A DNA stretch of 64,000 nt from Parabacteroides acidifaciens (GCF_003363715.1 NZ_QREV01000011.1:1-64000); one strand, 5' to 3'; shown: positions 1 to 9,558, counted from the first letter of the stretch. Program-made: numbers and translations. Notes: a model not told the origin generated them from the sequence alone.

Positions 1-360
1 TGTTATGTAAATTGAGTTTAGTTATAATTGTTTAATCTGTAAACTGATTTCAGGAAAGGTCAGTTACGGCTGTATTCCTTTTATGTCACAATTGTCTACC
101 TTCTATGTTACAGTTGGATTTCTTCTGTTTTACGGCTGTGACATGAATAGCGGGTCGGTATGGAGGGGACGCACATTCCGCATCGTTCATTCTATCTGCC
201 GGGTGGTTCCTTCCTTTACGGCACAATAACCCCATGAAGCACTGCAATACCATTTTACAGGCAATCTGCTGACTGTTTTACAAGAAATTGAAAAAAAGTG
301 CATATTAGGTTGTGTGTATTTCCGTAGTAAGCCGACTCCATTATAAAGCACAGGGATTTT
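1..360. other. non-coding region upstream of the first fecR
   Basis: No convincing gene is visible here; the open frame on the minus strand at 187-594 runs into fecR and has no family-like features. The sigma factor that should partner the following FecR is not in this stretch, so it must lie before the window or elsewhere. The main structure is a set of phased 22-base repeats at 55-142, annotated separately. I see no clean TAnnTTTG promoter element. Confidence 0.6.
55..142. repeat. four phased 22-bp direct repeats, possible regulator sites
   Basis: Four degenerate units of exactly 22 bases (55-76, 77-98, 99-120, 121-142) share the core GTyACrryTG, seen as GTTACGGCTG, GTCACAATTG, GTTACAGTTG and TTTACGGCTG. 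A 22-base period is two helical turns, so the cores lie on one DNA face. This resembles the direct-repeat sites of LytTR-type response regulators, but that assignment is inference. The block lies about 220 bases before fecR. Confidence 0.5.
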
Positions 361-1356
361 ATGGAAGAAAACAACAATATAAAACGACTTATACAACTCT
401 ATTTCGGGAAGCGTTTTTCCCGTTCCGGGCGCATTCTGTTTGGCCGCTGGTTGCGGGCTGAAGACGGAATGAAGGAAAAGACAGCCGCGCTGCAAAACTG
501 TTGGGAAGAATCGGCGGCTGACGTGACGGAGGAAACCCTGGAGGATTGGGATGGCTTGTTGAGATGCCTGCAGCCGGAGACGGTTTTTCAACAAACTCTT
601 TTGTCGTTTCAGCGGAAATTGAAATATGCGGCAGTGATAGCGTTAATGTTGTTGACCGGAGCAGCGACTTTCTTTGCTACTGACCGCCTGAAACCCGCCC
701 GGCATGTGGAGATGGCGGAATTGTTTGTTCCCTATGGCAAAAGCCGGCAGGTGATTCTTCCGGATAGTTCCCGTGTTTGGGTGAATGCCGGCTCATTGCT
801 TGTTTACCCGAAAGATTTTACTGATGCGGAAACACGTACGGTTTACCTGACAGGCGAGGCTTCGTTTGCGGTGCAGAAAGATAAGGAAAAACCTTTTATC
901 GTAAAGACGACCTATCTGGCAGTACAAGCATTAGGAACTCTTTTTACGGTTGTTTCCTATCCGGGTGATTCATGCACGAGTGCTATTCTGGAAAAAGGGA
1001 GCATCAAGGTCGACGTGAGATCCGACGAGCATCAGTCTGAGATATTAAAGCCGAATGAACAGTTGATTTATTCACATACGGCGCATACTGTGACGGTCCA
1101 GCCAGTCGATGCTTCGCTTTATAGATTGAAACGTAGCGGTTATCTGATTTATGAAAACGTACCCTTCAGTCTTCTTATGGCCTCTTTGGAACGGAGGTTT
1201 AATGTGACGATTCATTATAATTCACAGAAGTATGCCGGTGAGTCTTATAACGTCAAGTTTGCCCCGCATGAAACATTGGAGGATGTCTTGAACGTCCTGC
1301 ATCAATTAATAGGTATTCATTATAAAATAAAAGAGAATGTAGTATTTATAAACTAA
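361..1356 (+). CDS. FecR-family anti-sigma factor
   Basis: This is a 331-residue inner-membrane anti-sigma factor that should hold an ECF sigma factor until the partner SusC reports substrate. The N-terminal ~85 residues form the cytoplasmic sigma-binding part. One membrane segment lies at about 88-108, followed by the periplasmic FecR domain (about 115-215, with the family's LPDSSRVWVNAGS and LTGEASFAV stretches). The C-terminal DUF4974 domain (about 255-331) is STN-like. It lies 165 bases before the SusC gene with an STN domain, the expected signalling partner. The cognate sigma gene is not adjacent in the window. The ATG at 361 follows no strong Shine-Dalgarno, which is normal in Bacteroidota. 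Family call is firm; the inducing glycan is unknown. Confidence 0.93.
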   Translation: MEENNNIKRLIQLYFGKRFSRSGRILFGRWLRAEDGMKEKTAALQNCWEESAADVTEETLEDWDGLLRCLQPETVFQQTLLSFQRKLKYAAVIALMLLTGAATFFATDRLKPARHVEMAELFVPYGKSRQVILPDSSRVWVNAGSLLVYPKDFTDAETRTVYLTGEASFAVQKDKEKPFIVKTTYLAVQALGTLFTVVSYPGDSCTSAILEKGSIKVDVRSDEHQSEILKPNEQLIYSHTAHTVTVQPVDASLYRLKRSGYLIYENVPFSLLMASLERRFNVTIHYNSQKYAGESYNVKFAPHETLEDVLNVLHQLIGIHYKIKENVVFIN

Positions 1357-1375
1357 AATAAAGGAGGAAAAAACC

Positions 1376-1444
1376 ATGAACAAAAGAAAACCGGAAAGAA
1401 CGAAAGTGCGAAAATCCCTCTTTCCGGCGTTTGAAATCAAATAA
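1376..1444 (+). CDS. 22-residue leader micro-ORF overlapping a hairpin
   Basis: A strong Shine-Dalgarno AGGAGG (1362-1367) sits 8 bases before an ATG opening a 22-codon frame that begins MNKRKPER and is rich in Lys and Arg. Within it CCGGAAAGA (1391-1399) pairs perfectly with TCTTTCCGG (1419-1427), so the frame overlaps a 9-bp stem. The minus-strand locus has the same arrangement at 39483-39547 (M-K-K-R start, AGGAGG, stem beginning CCGG), between fecR and susC again. Recurrence at two loci supports a leader peptide or a translation-coupled attenuator for susC. Expression of the peptide is inferred, not shown. Confidence 0.5.
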   Translation: MNKRKPERTKVRKSLFPAFEIK

Positions 1445-1521
1445 TAACTTTTTTGAACTCAACGTAAAGCGTTGAAAAATAAATAATAAATAAATTTCAA
1501 ACATACAAAGATATAAACTTT

Positions 1522-4500
1522 ATGAATCTAATACATATAAAAGCGGGAAAAACTCTTTTCCGTATTTTTATAATGGGAGCATTGTTTATCAACAGCTCGT
1601 TTGTGTTTGCTCAAAATCAGCAAGTTCGGTTGTCCGGAAATAGTTTAACCTTAAAGTCTGCTTTTAAACAAATAGAGCAACAGACAAAATTGTTTGTAGA
1701 CTACAATACACAAGAGGTGAATGACTCTCAAGTCATTAAACAATTACCGAAGGAAAACAGCGTGAAAAATGTGTTGGAACAACTTCTTAAAGGGACGAAT
1801 TGTTCTGTGTCATTCAGTAACGGGCATATTATTATTTCAAAAAAAGCATCCGCCCCATCCCAAGTAAAAAAAGTAACAGGTGTTGTGAAGGACGAAAGAG
1901 GTGAACCTGTGGTTGGTGCGAATATCGTGGAAAAAGGAACGACAAACGGTATTATAACCGATATGGACGGGAACTTCAGCCTCAGTGTTTCCGCTTCTTC
2001 CATACTTCAGGTTTCTTATATCGGATACCTCACACAGGAAATCCCAGTTGGCAACAAAAACTCCTTTGCTATCAAATTAGCGGAAGATTCGCAGGGGCTC
2101 GATGAAGTGATTGTCATCGGCTACGGATCTGTTAAGAAGAGCGATTTGACCGGTTCCGTGTCTTCCGTCAAAACGGCGGAATTGCAGCAGACGCCGATGA
2201 CTTCCATCGACCAGGGCCTCGTTGGACGTGCTTCCGGTGTGCAAGTCATCCAAACATCCGGTATGCCGGGAGCCGTGGCCTCTATCCGGGTACGTGGTAG
2301 CAGTTCTCTACAGGGAGGAAACGAGCCTCTTTATGTCATCGACGGTTTCCCGGTTTATAGCGGTAGCGGTTTCGGTAACACCGGTGGCAAGACACAGATG
2401 AGCGGCCTGTCGACCGTAAACCCATCGGATATCGAGTCTATCGAAATCTTGAAAGATGCTGCCGCAACGGCAATCTACGGGGCGCGTGCTGCAAATGGTG
2501 TCGTATTGATCACGACGAAAAGCGGTAAGAAGGGACGTGATGTGATTTCTTTCGAGACTTCTTTCGGATGGTCTAATGTCTCTAAGAAAATAGACGTGAT
2601 GAAAGCCCAAGATTACGTGAAGTTAGTCAATGAGGCTTATACCAACGACGGTTTGGACCCCTATTATAGTGCGACCGATTTAGCGGAGATCGCCAAAGTC
2701 GGGGATGGCACGGACTGGCAGGATGAGATTTACCGGACAGGCCTTACCCAAACCTACCAACTGAATTTCTCCGGAGGTGACGAGAAAACGCAATACTCCA
2801 TTTCCGGGAACTATACCAACCAAAAAGGTATTATCTTAGATTCGGACTTTAAGCGTTATTCCATCCGCTTGAATTTCGACCGTAATATCTTTAGTAATTT
2901 TACGGTCGGTACGCATGCTACGGGAACTCACACGATTAATAATGCAGTAGCTACGGATACCGGTGGAGAGGATGGAACTGTTTCCGGTGCGTTAAGAATG
3001 AATCCGGCGCTTCCTATATATGAAGACGAGCTGGCGGGAACTTATACCCAGATAAATGTGCCGGGTCTTTTAATCCCAAACCCTGTCGGGACAGCCAAAG
3101 AACGGAAATTCAATAATGCAACGTCGCGTTTATTGGGGGATATATACGCCCAGTGGGAAATCATTCCCGATCTGAAAGTAAAGATCGTAGCGGGTGCGGA
3201 TGTGATGTATCATAAAACGAACCGATATACGCCGGTTTCCATTTATCAGGCCCGGGGTATCGCCTCCGCTGATGTCGGCATTAACAAGAGCATCAACTGG
3301 CTGAATGAAAATACGGTGACATGGAATAAGACGTTTGCGGAAAAGCATGATTTCAGTGTATTGGGTGGATTTACCATGCAGCAGAATAATACGGAGTACG
3401 CTTTGGCCTCTTCCTCAAATTTCGTGAACGACATTATGCTGTATAATAACCTGGGAGCAGGTTCCATCTATAACAAGCCGGAATCCAACGCTACCCAATG
3501 GAATCTGATGTCATATCTGGCCCGTGTAAACTATTCCTACGATCATCGTTATCTGTTCTCGGTCAATGCGCGTATCGATGGTTCTTCCCGGTTCGGATCG
3601 AACAACAAATATGGTTTCTTCCCCTCCGCATCAGCCGCCTGGCGTATTTCCGAGGAGTCTTTTATGGAATCGGTAAAAGACCTGATCCCTAATTTGAAGT
3701 TAAGAGCCAGCTATGGTTTTACGGGAAATACCGAGATTGGTGTTTACCAATCATTGGCGACACTGGATTCTTACAGCTATGTGATCGGGGATTCACAAGT
3801 AACAGGCTTCTCTCCCAATCGAATACCCAATCCGGATTTGAAATGGGAACGGACAGGACAATTCGACGTGGGACTTGATATTGGATTATGGAATAACCGC
3901 TTACGTATTACGACAGACTATTATAAGAAGAAGACAACAGATTTGCTATATGATGTTGCCATACCTTATACTTCCGGTTATCAGACCATGCTGAAGAATA
4001 TCGGTAGCGTCGAAAATCACGGTTGGGAATTGTCTATCGAGAGTGATAATATCACAGGACGGGATTTTTCCTGGACAACGGCATTCAATGTCTCACTCAA
4101 CCGGAACAAGGTCCTGGAATTAGGCGGAGAAGATTATAAAGAGATGAGCGAAGGGGACGGGCACTTGAAGACCGGAGCCATTCGCCGGCTTATCGTGGGT
4201 AAACCGATCGGTATCTTCTATGGCTACCGCTTTGACGGTATCTTCCAGAATGAAGAAGAATGCAAAAAGCAAACCTCTTCCGCTTCCCCGATCGGCGTAG
4301 GGCTAAGACGTTACAAAGACCTGAACGGAGACGGTAAAGTGGATGCAACCAACGACCGGGAAATCTTGGGAGATGCAAATCCTAAATTCTTCGGGGGTAT
4401 GACGAATACGTTCTATTATAAAGGTTTCGAACTGAATGTTTTCTTACAGTATTCCGTAGGAAACAAAATATACAACTACAACGCGATGGAGCTGGAAACG

Positions 4501-4869
4501 CCGACAGGAGGTACGAATGCCTACGCAGACTTGGTGAACCGGTGGACTCCGGAACATCCGAGTAATGTTTATCCGAAAGCCTCTACGAACCGTAATATAT
4601 TGGTTAGCGACCGCTTTGTGGAAGACGGCTCTTATCTGAAATTGAAGACGCTGTCCTTATCCTATGATTTTTCCAAGTTGAAACTGAAGCATATACAAGG
4701 TTTGCGGGTGTATGTGACCGGACAAAATTTATTGACTTGGACAAAGTATCGCGGCTATGACCCTGAAGTGAGCTATAAGGGAGCCTCCACACTGGAAGCC
4801 GGTGAGGATTACGGAGGTTATCCGCAAGCCCGGACATTTATGGTTGGTTTAAAACTTGATATTAAATAA
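1522..4869 (+). CDS. SusC/RagA TonB-dependent outer-membrane transporter with STN domain
   Basis: This 1115-residue outer-membrane transporter imports glycan fragments, powered by TonB, together with the SusD encoded next. A signal peptide ends near FVFAQ (about residue 31). It is followed by an STN signalling domain (about 32-107), a carboxypeptidase-D-like repeat (about 117-190, VTGVVKDERGEPVVGANIVE), a TonB-box-like stretch (DEVIVIGYGSVKKSDLTGS), a plug (about 205-335) and a 22-strand-type barrel to the end. The STN domain fits signalling to the FecR just upstream. Its stop is directly followed by the susD ATG, indicating translational coupling. The substrate is probably a sulfated glycan, inferred from the two sulfatases downstream. 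Confidence 0.95.
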   Translation: MNLIHIKAGKTLFRIFIMGALFINSSFVFAQNQQVRLSGNSLTLKSAFKQIEQQTKLFVDYNTQEVNDSQVIKQLPKENSVKNVLEQLLKGTNCSVSFSNGHIIISKKASAPSQVKKVTGVVKDERGEPVVGANIVEKGTTNGIITDMDGNFSLSVSASSILQVSYIGYLTQEIPVGNKNSFAIKLAEDSQGLDEVIVIGYGSVKKSDLTGSVSSVKTAELQQTPMTSIDQGLVGRASGVQVIQTSGMPGAVASIRVRGSSSLQGGNEPLYVIDGFPVYSGSGFGNTGGKTQMSGLSTVNPSDIESIEILKDAAATAIYGARAANGVVLITTKSGKKGRDVISFETSFGWSNVSKKIDVMKAQDYVKLVNEAYTNDGLDPYYSATDLAEIAKVGDGTDWQDEIYRTGLTQTYQLNFSGGDEKTQYSISGNYTNQKGIILDSDFKRYSIRLNFDRNIFSNFTVGTHATGTHTINNAVATDTGGEDGTVSGALRMNPALPIYEDELAGTYTQINVPGLLIPNPVGTAKERKFNNATSRLLGDIYAQWEIIPDLKVKIVAGADVMYHKTNRYTPVSIYQARGIASADVGINKSINWLNENTVTWNKTFAEKHDFSVLGGFTMQQNNTEYALASSSNFVNDIMLYNNLGAGSIYNKPESNATQWNLMSYLARVNYSYDHRYLFSVNARIDGSSRFGSNNKYGFFPSASAAWRISEESFMESVKDLIPNLKLRASYGFTGNTEIGVYQSLATLDSYSYVIGDSQVTGFSPNRIPNPDLKWERTGQFDVGLDIGLWNNRLRITTDYYKKKTTDLLYDVAIPYTSGYQTMLKNIGSVENHGWELSIESDNITGRDFSWTTAFNVSLNRNKVLELGGEDYKEMSEGDGHLKTGAIRRLIVGKPIGIFYGYRFDGIFQNEEECKKQTSSASPIGVGLRRYKDLNGDGKVDATNDREILGDANPKFFGGMTNTFYYKGFELNVFLQYSVGNKIYNYNAMELETPTGGTNAYADLVNRWTPEHPSNVYPKASTNRNILVSDRFVEDGSYLKLKTLSLSYDFSKLKLKHIQGLRVYVTGQNLLTWTKYRGYDPEVSYKGASTLEAGEDYGGYPQARTFMVGLKLDIK

Positions 4870-6372
4870 ATGAAATCTAATATGATCATGAAAAGAATAT
4901 TTCTATATAGCTATTTGATAGCAGCCAGTTTGTTGAGCGGTTGTTCTTTCCTCGATGAGAATCCGACAGATCGCCTGGTTACGAATAACTTTTATACGAA
5001 TCAAAAGGATGCGCAATCAGGAGTCGACGCTATTTATCAGGAATTCTATGAGATATACAAACGTCAGATGTACTTGATGTGCGACTTACCGACGGATGCC
5101 ATGAAGAACGGATTGGGAATGCCGAATGCTTTTTTGCAAGACCTGGAGTTCCTGCGTCATAATTCGGAAAATACGTTTGTCCGGGATATGTGGAAAAACA
5201 ATTACTCGGGAGTGATGAGGGCGAATGCCGCTATCAATAATATCCCGGGAGTGACGATGGACGAGACTTTGAAAGCCCGCCTGATCGGTGAAGCGAAATG
5301 CTTGAGGGCTTTATTCTACTTCAACCTGGTCCGCTTCTACGGGGATGTTCCTCTTGTCTTGAAATTGGACAATATAGATGATGCAATGGGTCCCCGGATA
5401 GATAAAGAACAGGTCTATGGACAAATAATTGCGGACCTGACGGACGCATCTCAGGCATTGCCGGTTTCCTCTGATTATAGCTCTACCGATCTGGGACGTG
5501 TCACGAAAGGAGCGGCTAAAATATTGTTAGGTAAAGTCTACTTGACTAAAGGGGATTATGCGAATGCGAAAAGCACACTGGCAGAAGTGATCGAGAATGA
5601 AGGAACTTATGGATATGGCTTGCATCAAAATTATGCGGATAACTGGAATCCTGCTACTGAAACAGGAAAAGAAGCCGTCCTGTATGTGGAGTTTAAGCCG
5701 CAACCGCTGGTGTTCAACCAGGAAATGGGATTGGCGGGGCCTAAATACTCTATCCCGGAACCGATAGGTGTTGCCGGTTCAAATGAGGCGGATATCCCGA
5801 CGATGGAGTTGTATAATGCTTATGACAAGAATGATCTGCGCTGGCCGGTTAATTTCCGTACACATTTTACGAATCCCAATAACGGGCATGAGATGGAATC
5901 CTCGATCCCTCTGTTCGGAAAATATTGGCAGGAAGGCCTGAAAGCTGAGAATCAATGCGAGATAAATATGCATATCATCCGCTATGCCGATGCCTTGTTA
6001 ATGTATGCCGAAGCCTTGAATGAACTGGGGGAATCGGCGAAAGCCCACGAGGTTTTGAACAGGGTTCGCGAGCGGGCCTACGGGGATGCTTCCGGTAACT
6101 ATGCAGGATTATCAAAAGATGCGTTCCGGGATGCCATACTGAAAGAAAGATGGCTGGAATTCCCGTTGGAAGGACATCGCTGGTTCGACCTGGTACGGAT
6201 GGGCAAGTTCGTAGAACGTATGAAGGAACATAGCGCTTATGAAGCCTCCATCGCGGAAAGTAATAAGACAGACATTGCGAGTAACGTAAAAGATCACATG
6301 ATCCTTATGCCTATCCCCCAACATGAGATGGACTTGAATCCGGAGCTGACTCAAAACCCCGGATGGAATTGA
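4870..6372 (+). CDS. SusD/RagB surface glycan-binding lipoprotein
   Basis: This 500-residue SusD-like lipoprotein forms the lid of the SusC pore and binds the glycan at the cell surface. The signal peptide carries a lipobox, LLSGC, with the lipidated Cys near residue 25. The family's N-terminal FLDENPTD stretch, helical TPR-like core (GEAKCLRALFYFNLVRFYGDVPLV) and C-terminal LKERWLEFPLEGHRWFDLVRMG are all present. The ATG used here abuts the susC stop; an internal ATG at 4888 would give an equally good signal peptide. It is co-transcribed with susC and the two sulfatases. Confidence 0.95.
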   Translation: MKSNMIMKRIFLYSYLIAASLLSGCSFLDENPTDRLVTNNFYTNQKDAQSGVDAIYQEFYEIYKRQMYLMCDLPTDAMKNGLGMPNAFLQDLEFLRHNSENTFVRDMWKNNYSGVMRANAAINNIPGVTMDETLKARLIGEAKCLRALFYFNLVRFYGDVPLVLKLDNIDDAMGPRIDKEQVYGQIIADLTDASQALPVSSDYSSTDLGRVTKGAAKILLGKVYLTKGDYANAKSTLAEVIENEGTYGYGLHQNYADNWNPATETGKEAVLYVEFKPQPLVFNQEMGLAGPKYSIPEPIGVAGSNEADIPTMELYNAYDKNDLRWPVNFRTHFTNPNNGHEMESSIPLFGKYWQEGLKAENQCEINMHIIRYADALLMYAEALNELGESAKAHEVLNRVRERAYGDASGNYAGLSKDAFRDAILKERWLEFPLEGHRWFDLVRMGKFVERMKEHSAYEASIAESNKTDIASNVKDHMILMPIPQHEMDLNPELTQNPGWN

Positions 6373-6406
6373 TATTAGTTGAACAGGTGACTAATAAATA
6401 TAGCGT

Positions 6407-7939
6407 ATGAAAAGGAATAATCTGACAACAGTATGTTTGTGTGGCGTTTTCGCCACACAAACTATGATTGCCGCAGACCGGGATCGCCCCAACATCATTT
6501 ATATCATGTCCGACGATCACGCCTCGCAAGCGGTAAGTGCCTATGGTGGAATCCTATCGGATATCTTGCCAACCCCTAATATTGACAGGATCGGACATGA
6601 AGGTGCGATCCTGCAGAACTGTTTCGTTACGAATTCGATCAGTACCCCCAGCCGTGGCGCTATTATCACCGGACAGTATAGCCAAAAGAACGGGGTATAT
6701 ACTTTACAAGACCCCTTGGATCCGGACCATCCGAACGTGGCGAAATGTTTGCAGCAGGCCGGTTACCAGACCGCTATTATCGGCAAATGGCATTTGCATG
6801 CAGAGCCTACCGGATTCGATTATTATAATGTCTTGCCGGGACAAGGACGTTATATCGATCCGATGCTTATCGAAAAAGGAAAATGGGGGGATGATCCGAA
6901 GGCGGACCCGCGGACCGGAGAAGTTTATAAGGGCCACTCTACGGATGTGATCGGCAGTCAGGCGATCAAATATATGGAAGGAAGGGATAAAAATAAACCA
7001 TTCTTCCTGATGTGCCATTTTAAGGCGCCGCATCGCCCGTGGACTCCGGCGGAACGGTTTAAGGATTTACTGAAAGATGTGACGATACCGGAACCGGAAA
7101 ATCTCTTAGATACCTATGAAGGCAAAGGGCAATACGCGCAATTGCTCCGGATGAGCATGGAAAATTTCCGTCCGTCCGACGTGAAGACCGACCTTCCGAC
7201 CAATCTGAGCCGGGATGAGTTCCGCCATTGGGCTTATCAAATATACATCAAGGATTACCTGCGTTGCATCGCCGGAATAGACGAGAACGTCGGGCGCATC
7301 CTGAAATACCTCGACGATAATGGTTTGACGGATAATACGGTTATCATCTATACGGGCGACCAGGGATTTTTCCTGGGAGAACACGGTTGGTTCGACAAAC
7401 GGCTGATGTATGAAGAATGCCTGCGTATGCCATTCGTGATCCGCTATCCCAAGGAGATTAAACCGAGGACGGAGAATAAGGACATCACGTTGAACATCGA
7501 TTTCGCCCCTCTGTTTCTCGATTATGCGGGAGTGGGCAAACCCGGGCAAATGCAAGGGGAAAGCTTCCGGTCGAATTTGGAGGGCAAGACTCCGGGCAAC
7601 TGGCGGCAAGCCATGTATTATCGTTATTGGATGAACGCGGATAACGACCATAATGTTACCGCAAATTACGGTATCCGTACGGATCGTTATAAATTGGTAT
7701 TCTATTATGGAGAGTCTTTAGGCATGACCGGCACCAAGAATGTCTCGATCACACCGGAATGGGAACTGTTCGATCTGGAGAATGATCCCATGGAAATGAA
7801 AAACATCTATAATGACCCGGCAAATAAGGCTTTAATAAAGGAACTGAAAACTAAACTTCTGGAATTAAAACGCCAATATGACGATGAGGACAGTAAGTAT
7901 CCGGTGATGACCGAAATCGCGAAGAAATATTATTGGTAA
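6407..7939 (+). CDS. periplasmic sulfatase, S1 family, serine type
   Basis: This 510-residue type I sulfatase hydrolyses sulfate esters on glycan fragments taken up by the SusCD pair. A short signal peptide probably ends at MIAA (residue ~23), giving a soluble periplasmic enzyme. The N-terminal metal-binding stretch NIIYIMSDDHAS (29-40) and the maturation motif S-T-P-S-R at 79-83 are present. Ser79 should become formylglycine through the anaerobic maturase anSME, which is not encoded here. Further family motifs are GKWHLH, DNTVIIYTGDQGFFLGEHGWFDKR and YELFDLENDP-like WELFDLENDP. A perfect hairpin lies in its signal-peptide codons (6435-6462). The S1 subfamily, and so the sulfate position cleaved, cannot be read by eye. 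Confidence 0.94.
   Translation: MKRNNLTTVCLCGVFATQTMIAADRDRPNIIYIMSDDHASQAVSAYGGILSDILPTPNIDRIGHEGAILQNCFVTNSISTPSRGAIITGQYSQKNGVYTLQDPLDPDHPNVAKCLQQAGYQTAIIGKWHLHAEPTGFDYYNVLPGQGRYIDPMLIEKGKWGDDPKADPRTGEVYKGHSTDVIGSQAIKYMEGRDKNKPFFLMCHFKAPHRPWTPAERFKDLLKDVTIPEPENLLDTYEGKGQYAQLLRMSMENFRPSDVKTDLPTNLSRDEFRHWAYQIYIKDYLRCIAGIDENVGRILKYLDDNGLTDNTVIIYTGDQGFFLGEHGWFDKRLMYEECLRMPFVIRYPKEIKPRTENKDITLNIDFAPLFLDYAGVGKPGQMQGESFRSNLEGKTPGNWRQAMYYRYWMNADNDHNVTANYGIRTDRYKLVFYYGESLGMTGTKNVSITPEWELFDLENDPMEMKNIYNDPANKALIKELKTKLLELKRQYDDEDSKYPVMTEIAKKYYW
6435..6462. promoter_or_regulatory. perfect 12-bp hairpin inside the sulfatase signal-peptide codons
   Basis: GTTTGTGTGGCG (6435-6446), loop TTTT, and CGCCACACAAAC (6451-6462) form an uninterrupted 12-bp stem starting 28 bases after the A of the sulfatase ATG. 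A stem this stable so near a start codon could affect ribosome loading or mRNA processing between susCD and the sulfatases. The role is inferred. Confidence 0.6.
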
Positions 7940-7956
7940 GCATCTAATAAATTCAC

Positions 7957-9558
7957 ATGGAGATGAAAAATACAATCAACTACGGAGCTTTATTAGCTCC
8001 CGCACTTTTGCTTTCCGCCTGCGGAACGGGGCAAAAGGAGGTGGCGGAGAAGCCGCTTAATATCATCCATATCATGACGGATGACCATTCGTATCAAACG
8101 ATCAGCGCCTATGGACATGCCTTGGGCAAGTTGGCGCCTACGCCGAATCTGGATCGTTTAGCCGCGGAAGGTATGTTGTTCCGGCAGGCTTTCGTGGAAA
8201 ACTCACTTTCTACACCCAGCCGGGCTTGCTTGATGACCGGACTCTACAGCCATCAGAACGGGCAACGGCAGTTGGGAAAAGGAATCGACACGACGAAGAC
8301 TTTCTTCTCCGAGATATTGCAGCAACACGGCTATCAGACCGGCGTTGTCGGTAAATGGCATATGCAATGCGAGCCGAAAGGGTTCGATTATTACCATGTG
8401 TTGTGGGACCAGGGGGATTATTATAATCCGGAGTTCAAGAGCAAAGAGTCAAACGGCAAGTATATAAAGGAAGAAGGGTATGCTACGACCCTGACTACCG
8501 ACCATGCTATCGAGTTTCTCGAGGAAAGGGATAAGAATAAGCCTTTCTGCCTGTTAGTCCACCATAAGGCCCCGCACCGTAACTGGATGCCGGATACGAA
8601 GTATATGGATTTGTATGAGGATGTGGAATTTCCATACCCCGATACGTTCAATGATGATTATGCCACCCGTTGCGACGCCGCCCGTACGCAGGAAATGCGT
8701 ATCGACAAAAATATGACTTTAGTCTACGACTTGAAGGTCGATGAGTTGAGACACAGCGAAGCTTGCCAAAACGAGTGGAACCTGAAAGGCTGGGACGGCT
8801 CCCTGGACCGTATGACTCCCGAGCAGCGGGAAGCCTGGATCGCTTCCTATAAACCCCGTAACGAAAAGTTCATCAACCAGAACCTGAAAGGCGAAGATTT
8901 GGTGAAATGGAAGTACCAACGTTATATCAAGGATTATATACGTTGCATCAAGTCTATCGACGATGAGGTGGGCCGTTTGATCGCCTATCTGGAAAAGGAA
9001 GGGCTGATGGATAACACCGTGATTGTTTATACCTCCGACCAAGGCTTCTACATGGGCGAACATGGTTGGTTCGACAAGCGTTTCATGTACGAAGAATCTT
9101 TCCGTACGCCGCTCATCATCCGTTATCCTGCCAAGATCAAAGCGGGAAGCGAATGCACGGCCCTGGTCCAGAATATAGACTATGCCCCGACTTACTTGGA
9201 TATAGCGGGAATCGAGAAACCGGATTATATGGTAGGAACCTCTTTGGCCCCTTTGTTCGGCGGCGAGACTCCGCAGGACTGGCGCCAATACCTGTATTAT
9301 CATTACTATGATTATCCGGCTATCCACATGGTACGCCGTCATGATGGCGTGCGGGACAGTCGCTATAAATTGATCCATTTCTACGGCGATAAGAATGAGG
9401 TCAACGAGGCGATCAACTGTGATGAACTCTACGACCTGCAGAACGACCCGAATGAGTTGAACAACCTGTACGGTAATCCGGATTATGCCGACGTTACCGC
9501 TCGTTTGCAGAAACAGCTGGATCAGTTCAGAGTGGATCAGAAAGTAGATGAATATTAA
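7957..9558 (+). CDS. sulfatase lipoprotein, S1 family, serine type
   Basis: This 533-residue sulfatase is a second, paralogous type I enzyme. Unlike the preceding one it has a lipobox, LLSAC, with Cys22 as the lipidation site, so it is membrane-anchored and may face the surface or the periplasm. Metal-binding DD lies at 42-43, the formylglycine motif S-T-P-S-R at 85-89 (Ser85), then GKWHMQ and DNTVIVYTSDQGFYMGEHGWFDKR. Compared with its neighbour it has an extra segment (about residues 215-305) before the KDYIRCIKSIDDEVG helix, which may shape a different substrate pocket. It starts 17 bases after the first sulfatase stop; an ATG at 7963 is an alternative start. Confidence 0.94.
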   Translation: MEMKNTINYGALLAPALLLSACGTGQKEVAEKPLNIIHIMTDDHSYQTISAYGHALGKLAPTPNLDRLAAEGMLFRQAFVENSLSTPSRACLMTGLYSHQNGQRQLGKGIDTTKTFFSEILQQHGYQTGVVGKWHMQCEPKGFDYYHVLWDQGDYYNPEFKSKESNGKYIKEEGYATTLTTDHAIEFLEERDKNKPFCLLVHHKAPHRNWMPDTKYMDLYEDVEFPYPDTFNDDYATRCDAARTQEMRIDKNMTLVYDLKVDELRHSEACQNEWNLKGWDGSLDRMTPEQREAWIASYKPRNEKFINQNLKGEDLVKWKYQRYIKDYIRCIKSIDDEVGRLIAYLEKEGLMDNTVIVYTSDQGFYMGEHGWFDKRFMYEESFRTPLIIRYPAKIKAGSECTALVQNIDYAPTYLDIAGIEKPDYMVGTSLAPLFGGETPQDWRQYLYYHYYDYPAIHMVRRHDGVRDSRYKLIHFYGDKNEVNEAINCDELYDLQNDPNELNNLYGNPDYADVTARLQKQLDQFRVDQKVDEY

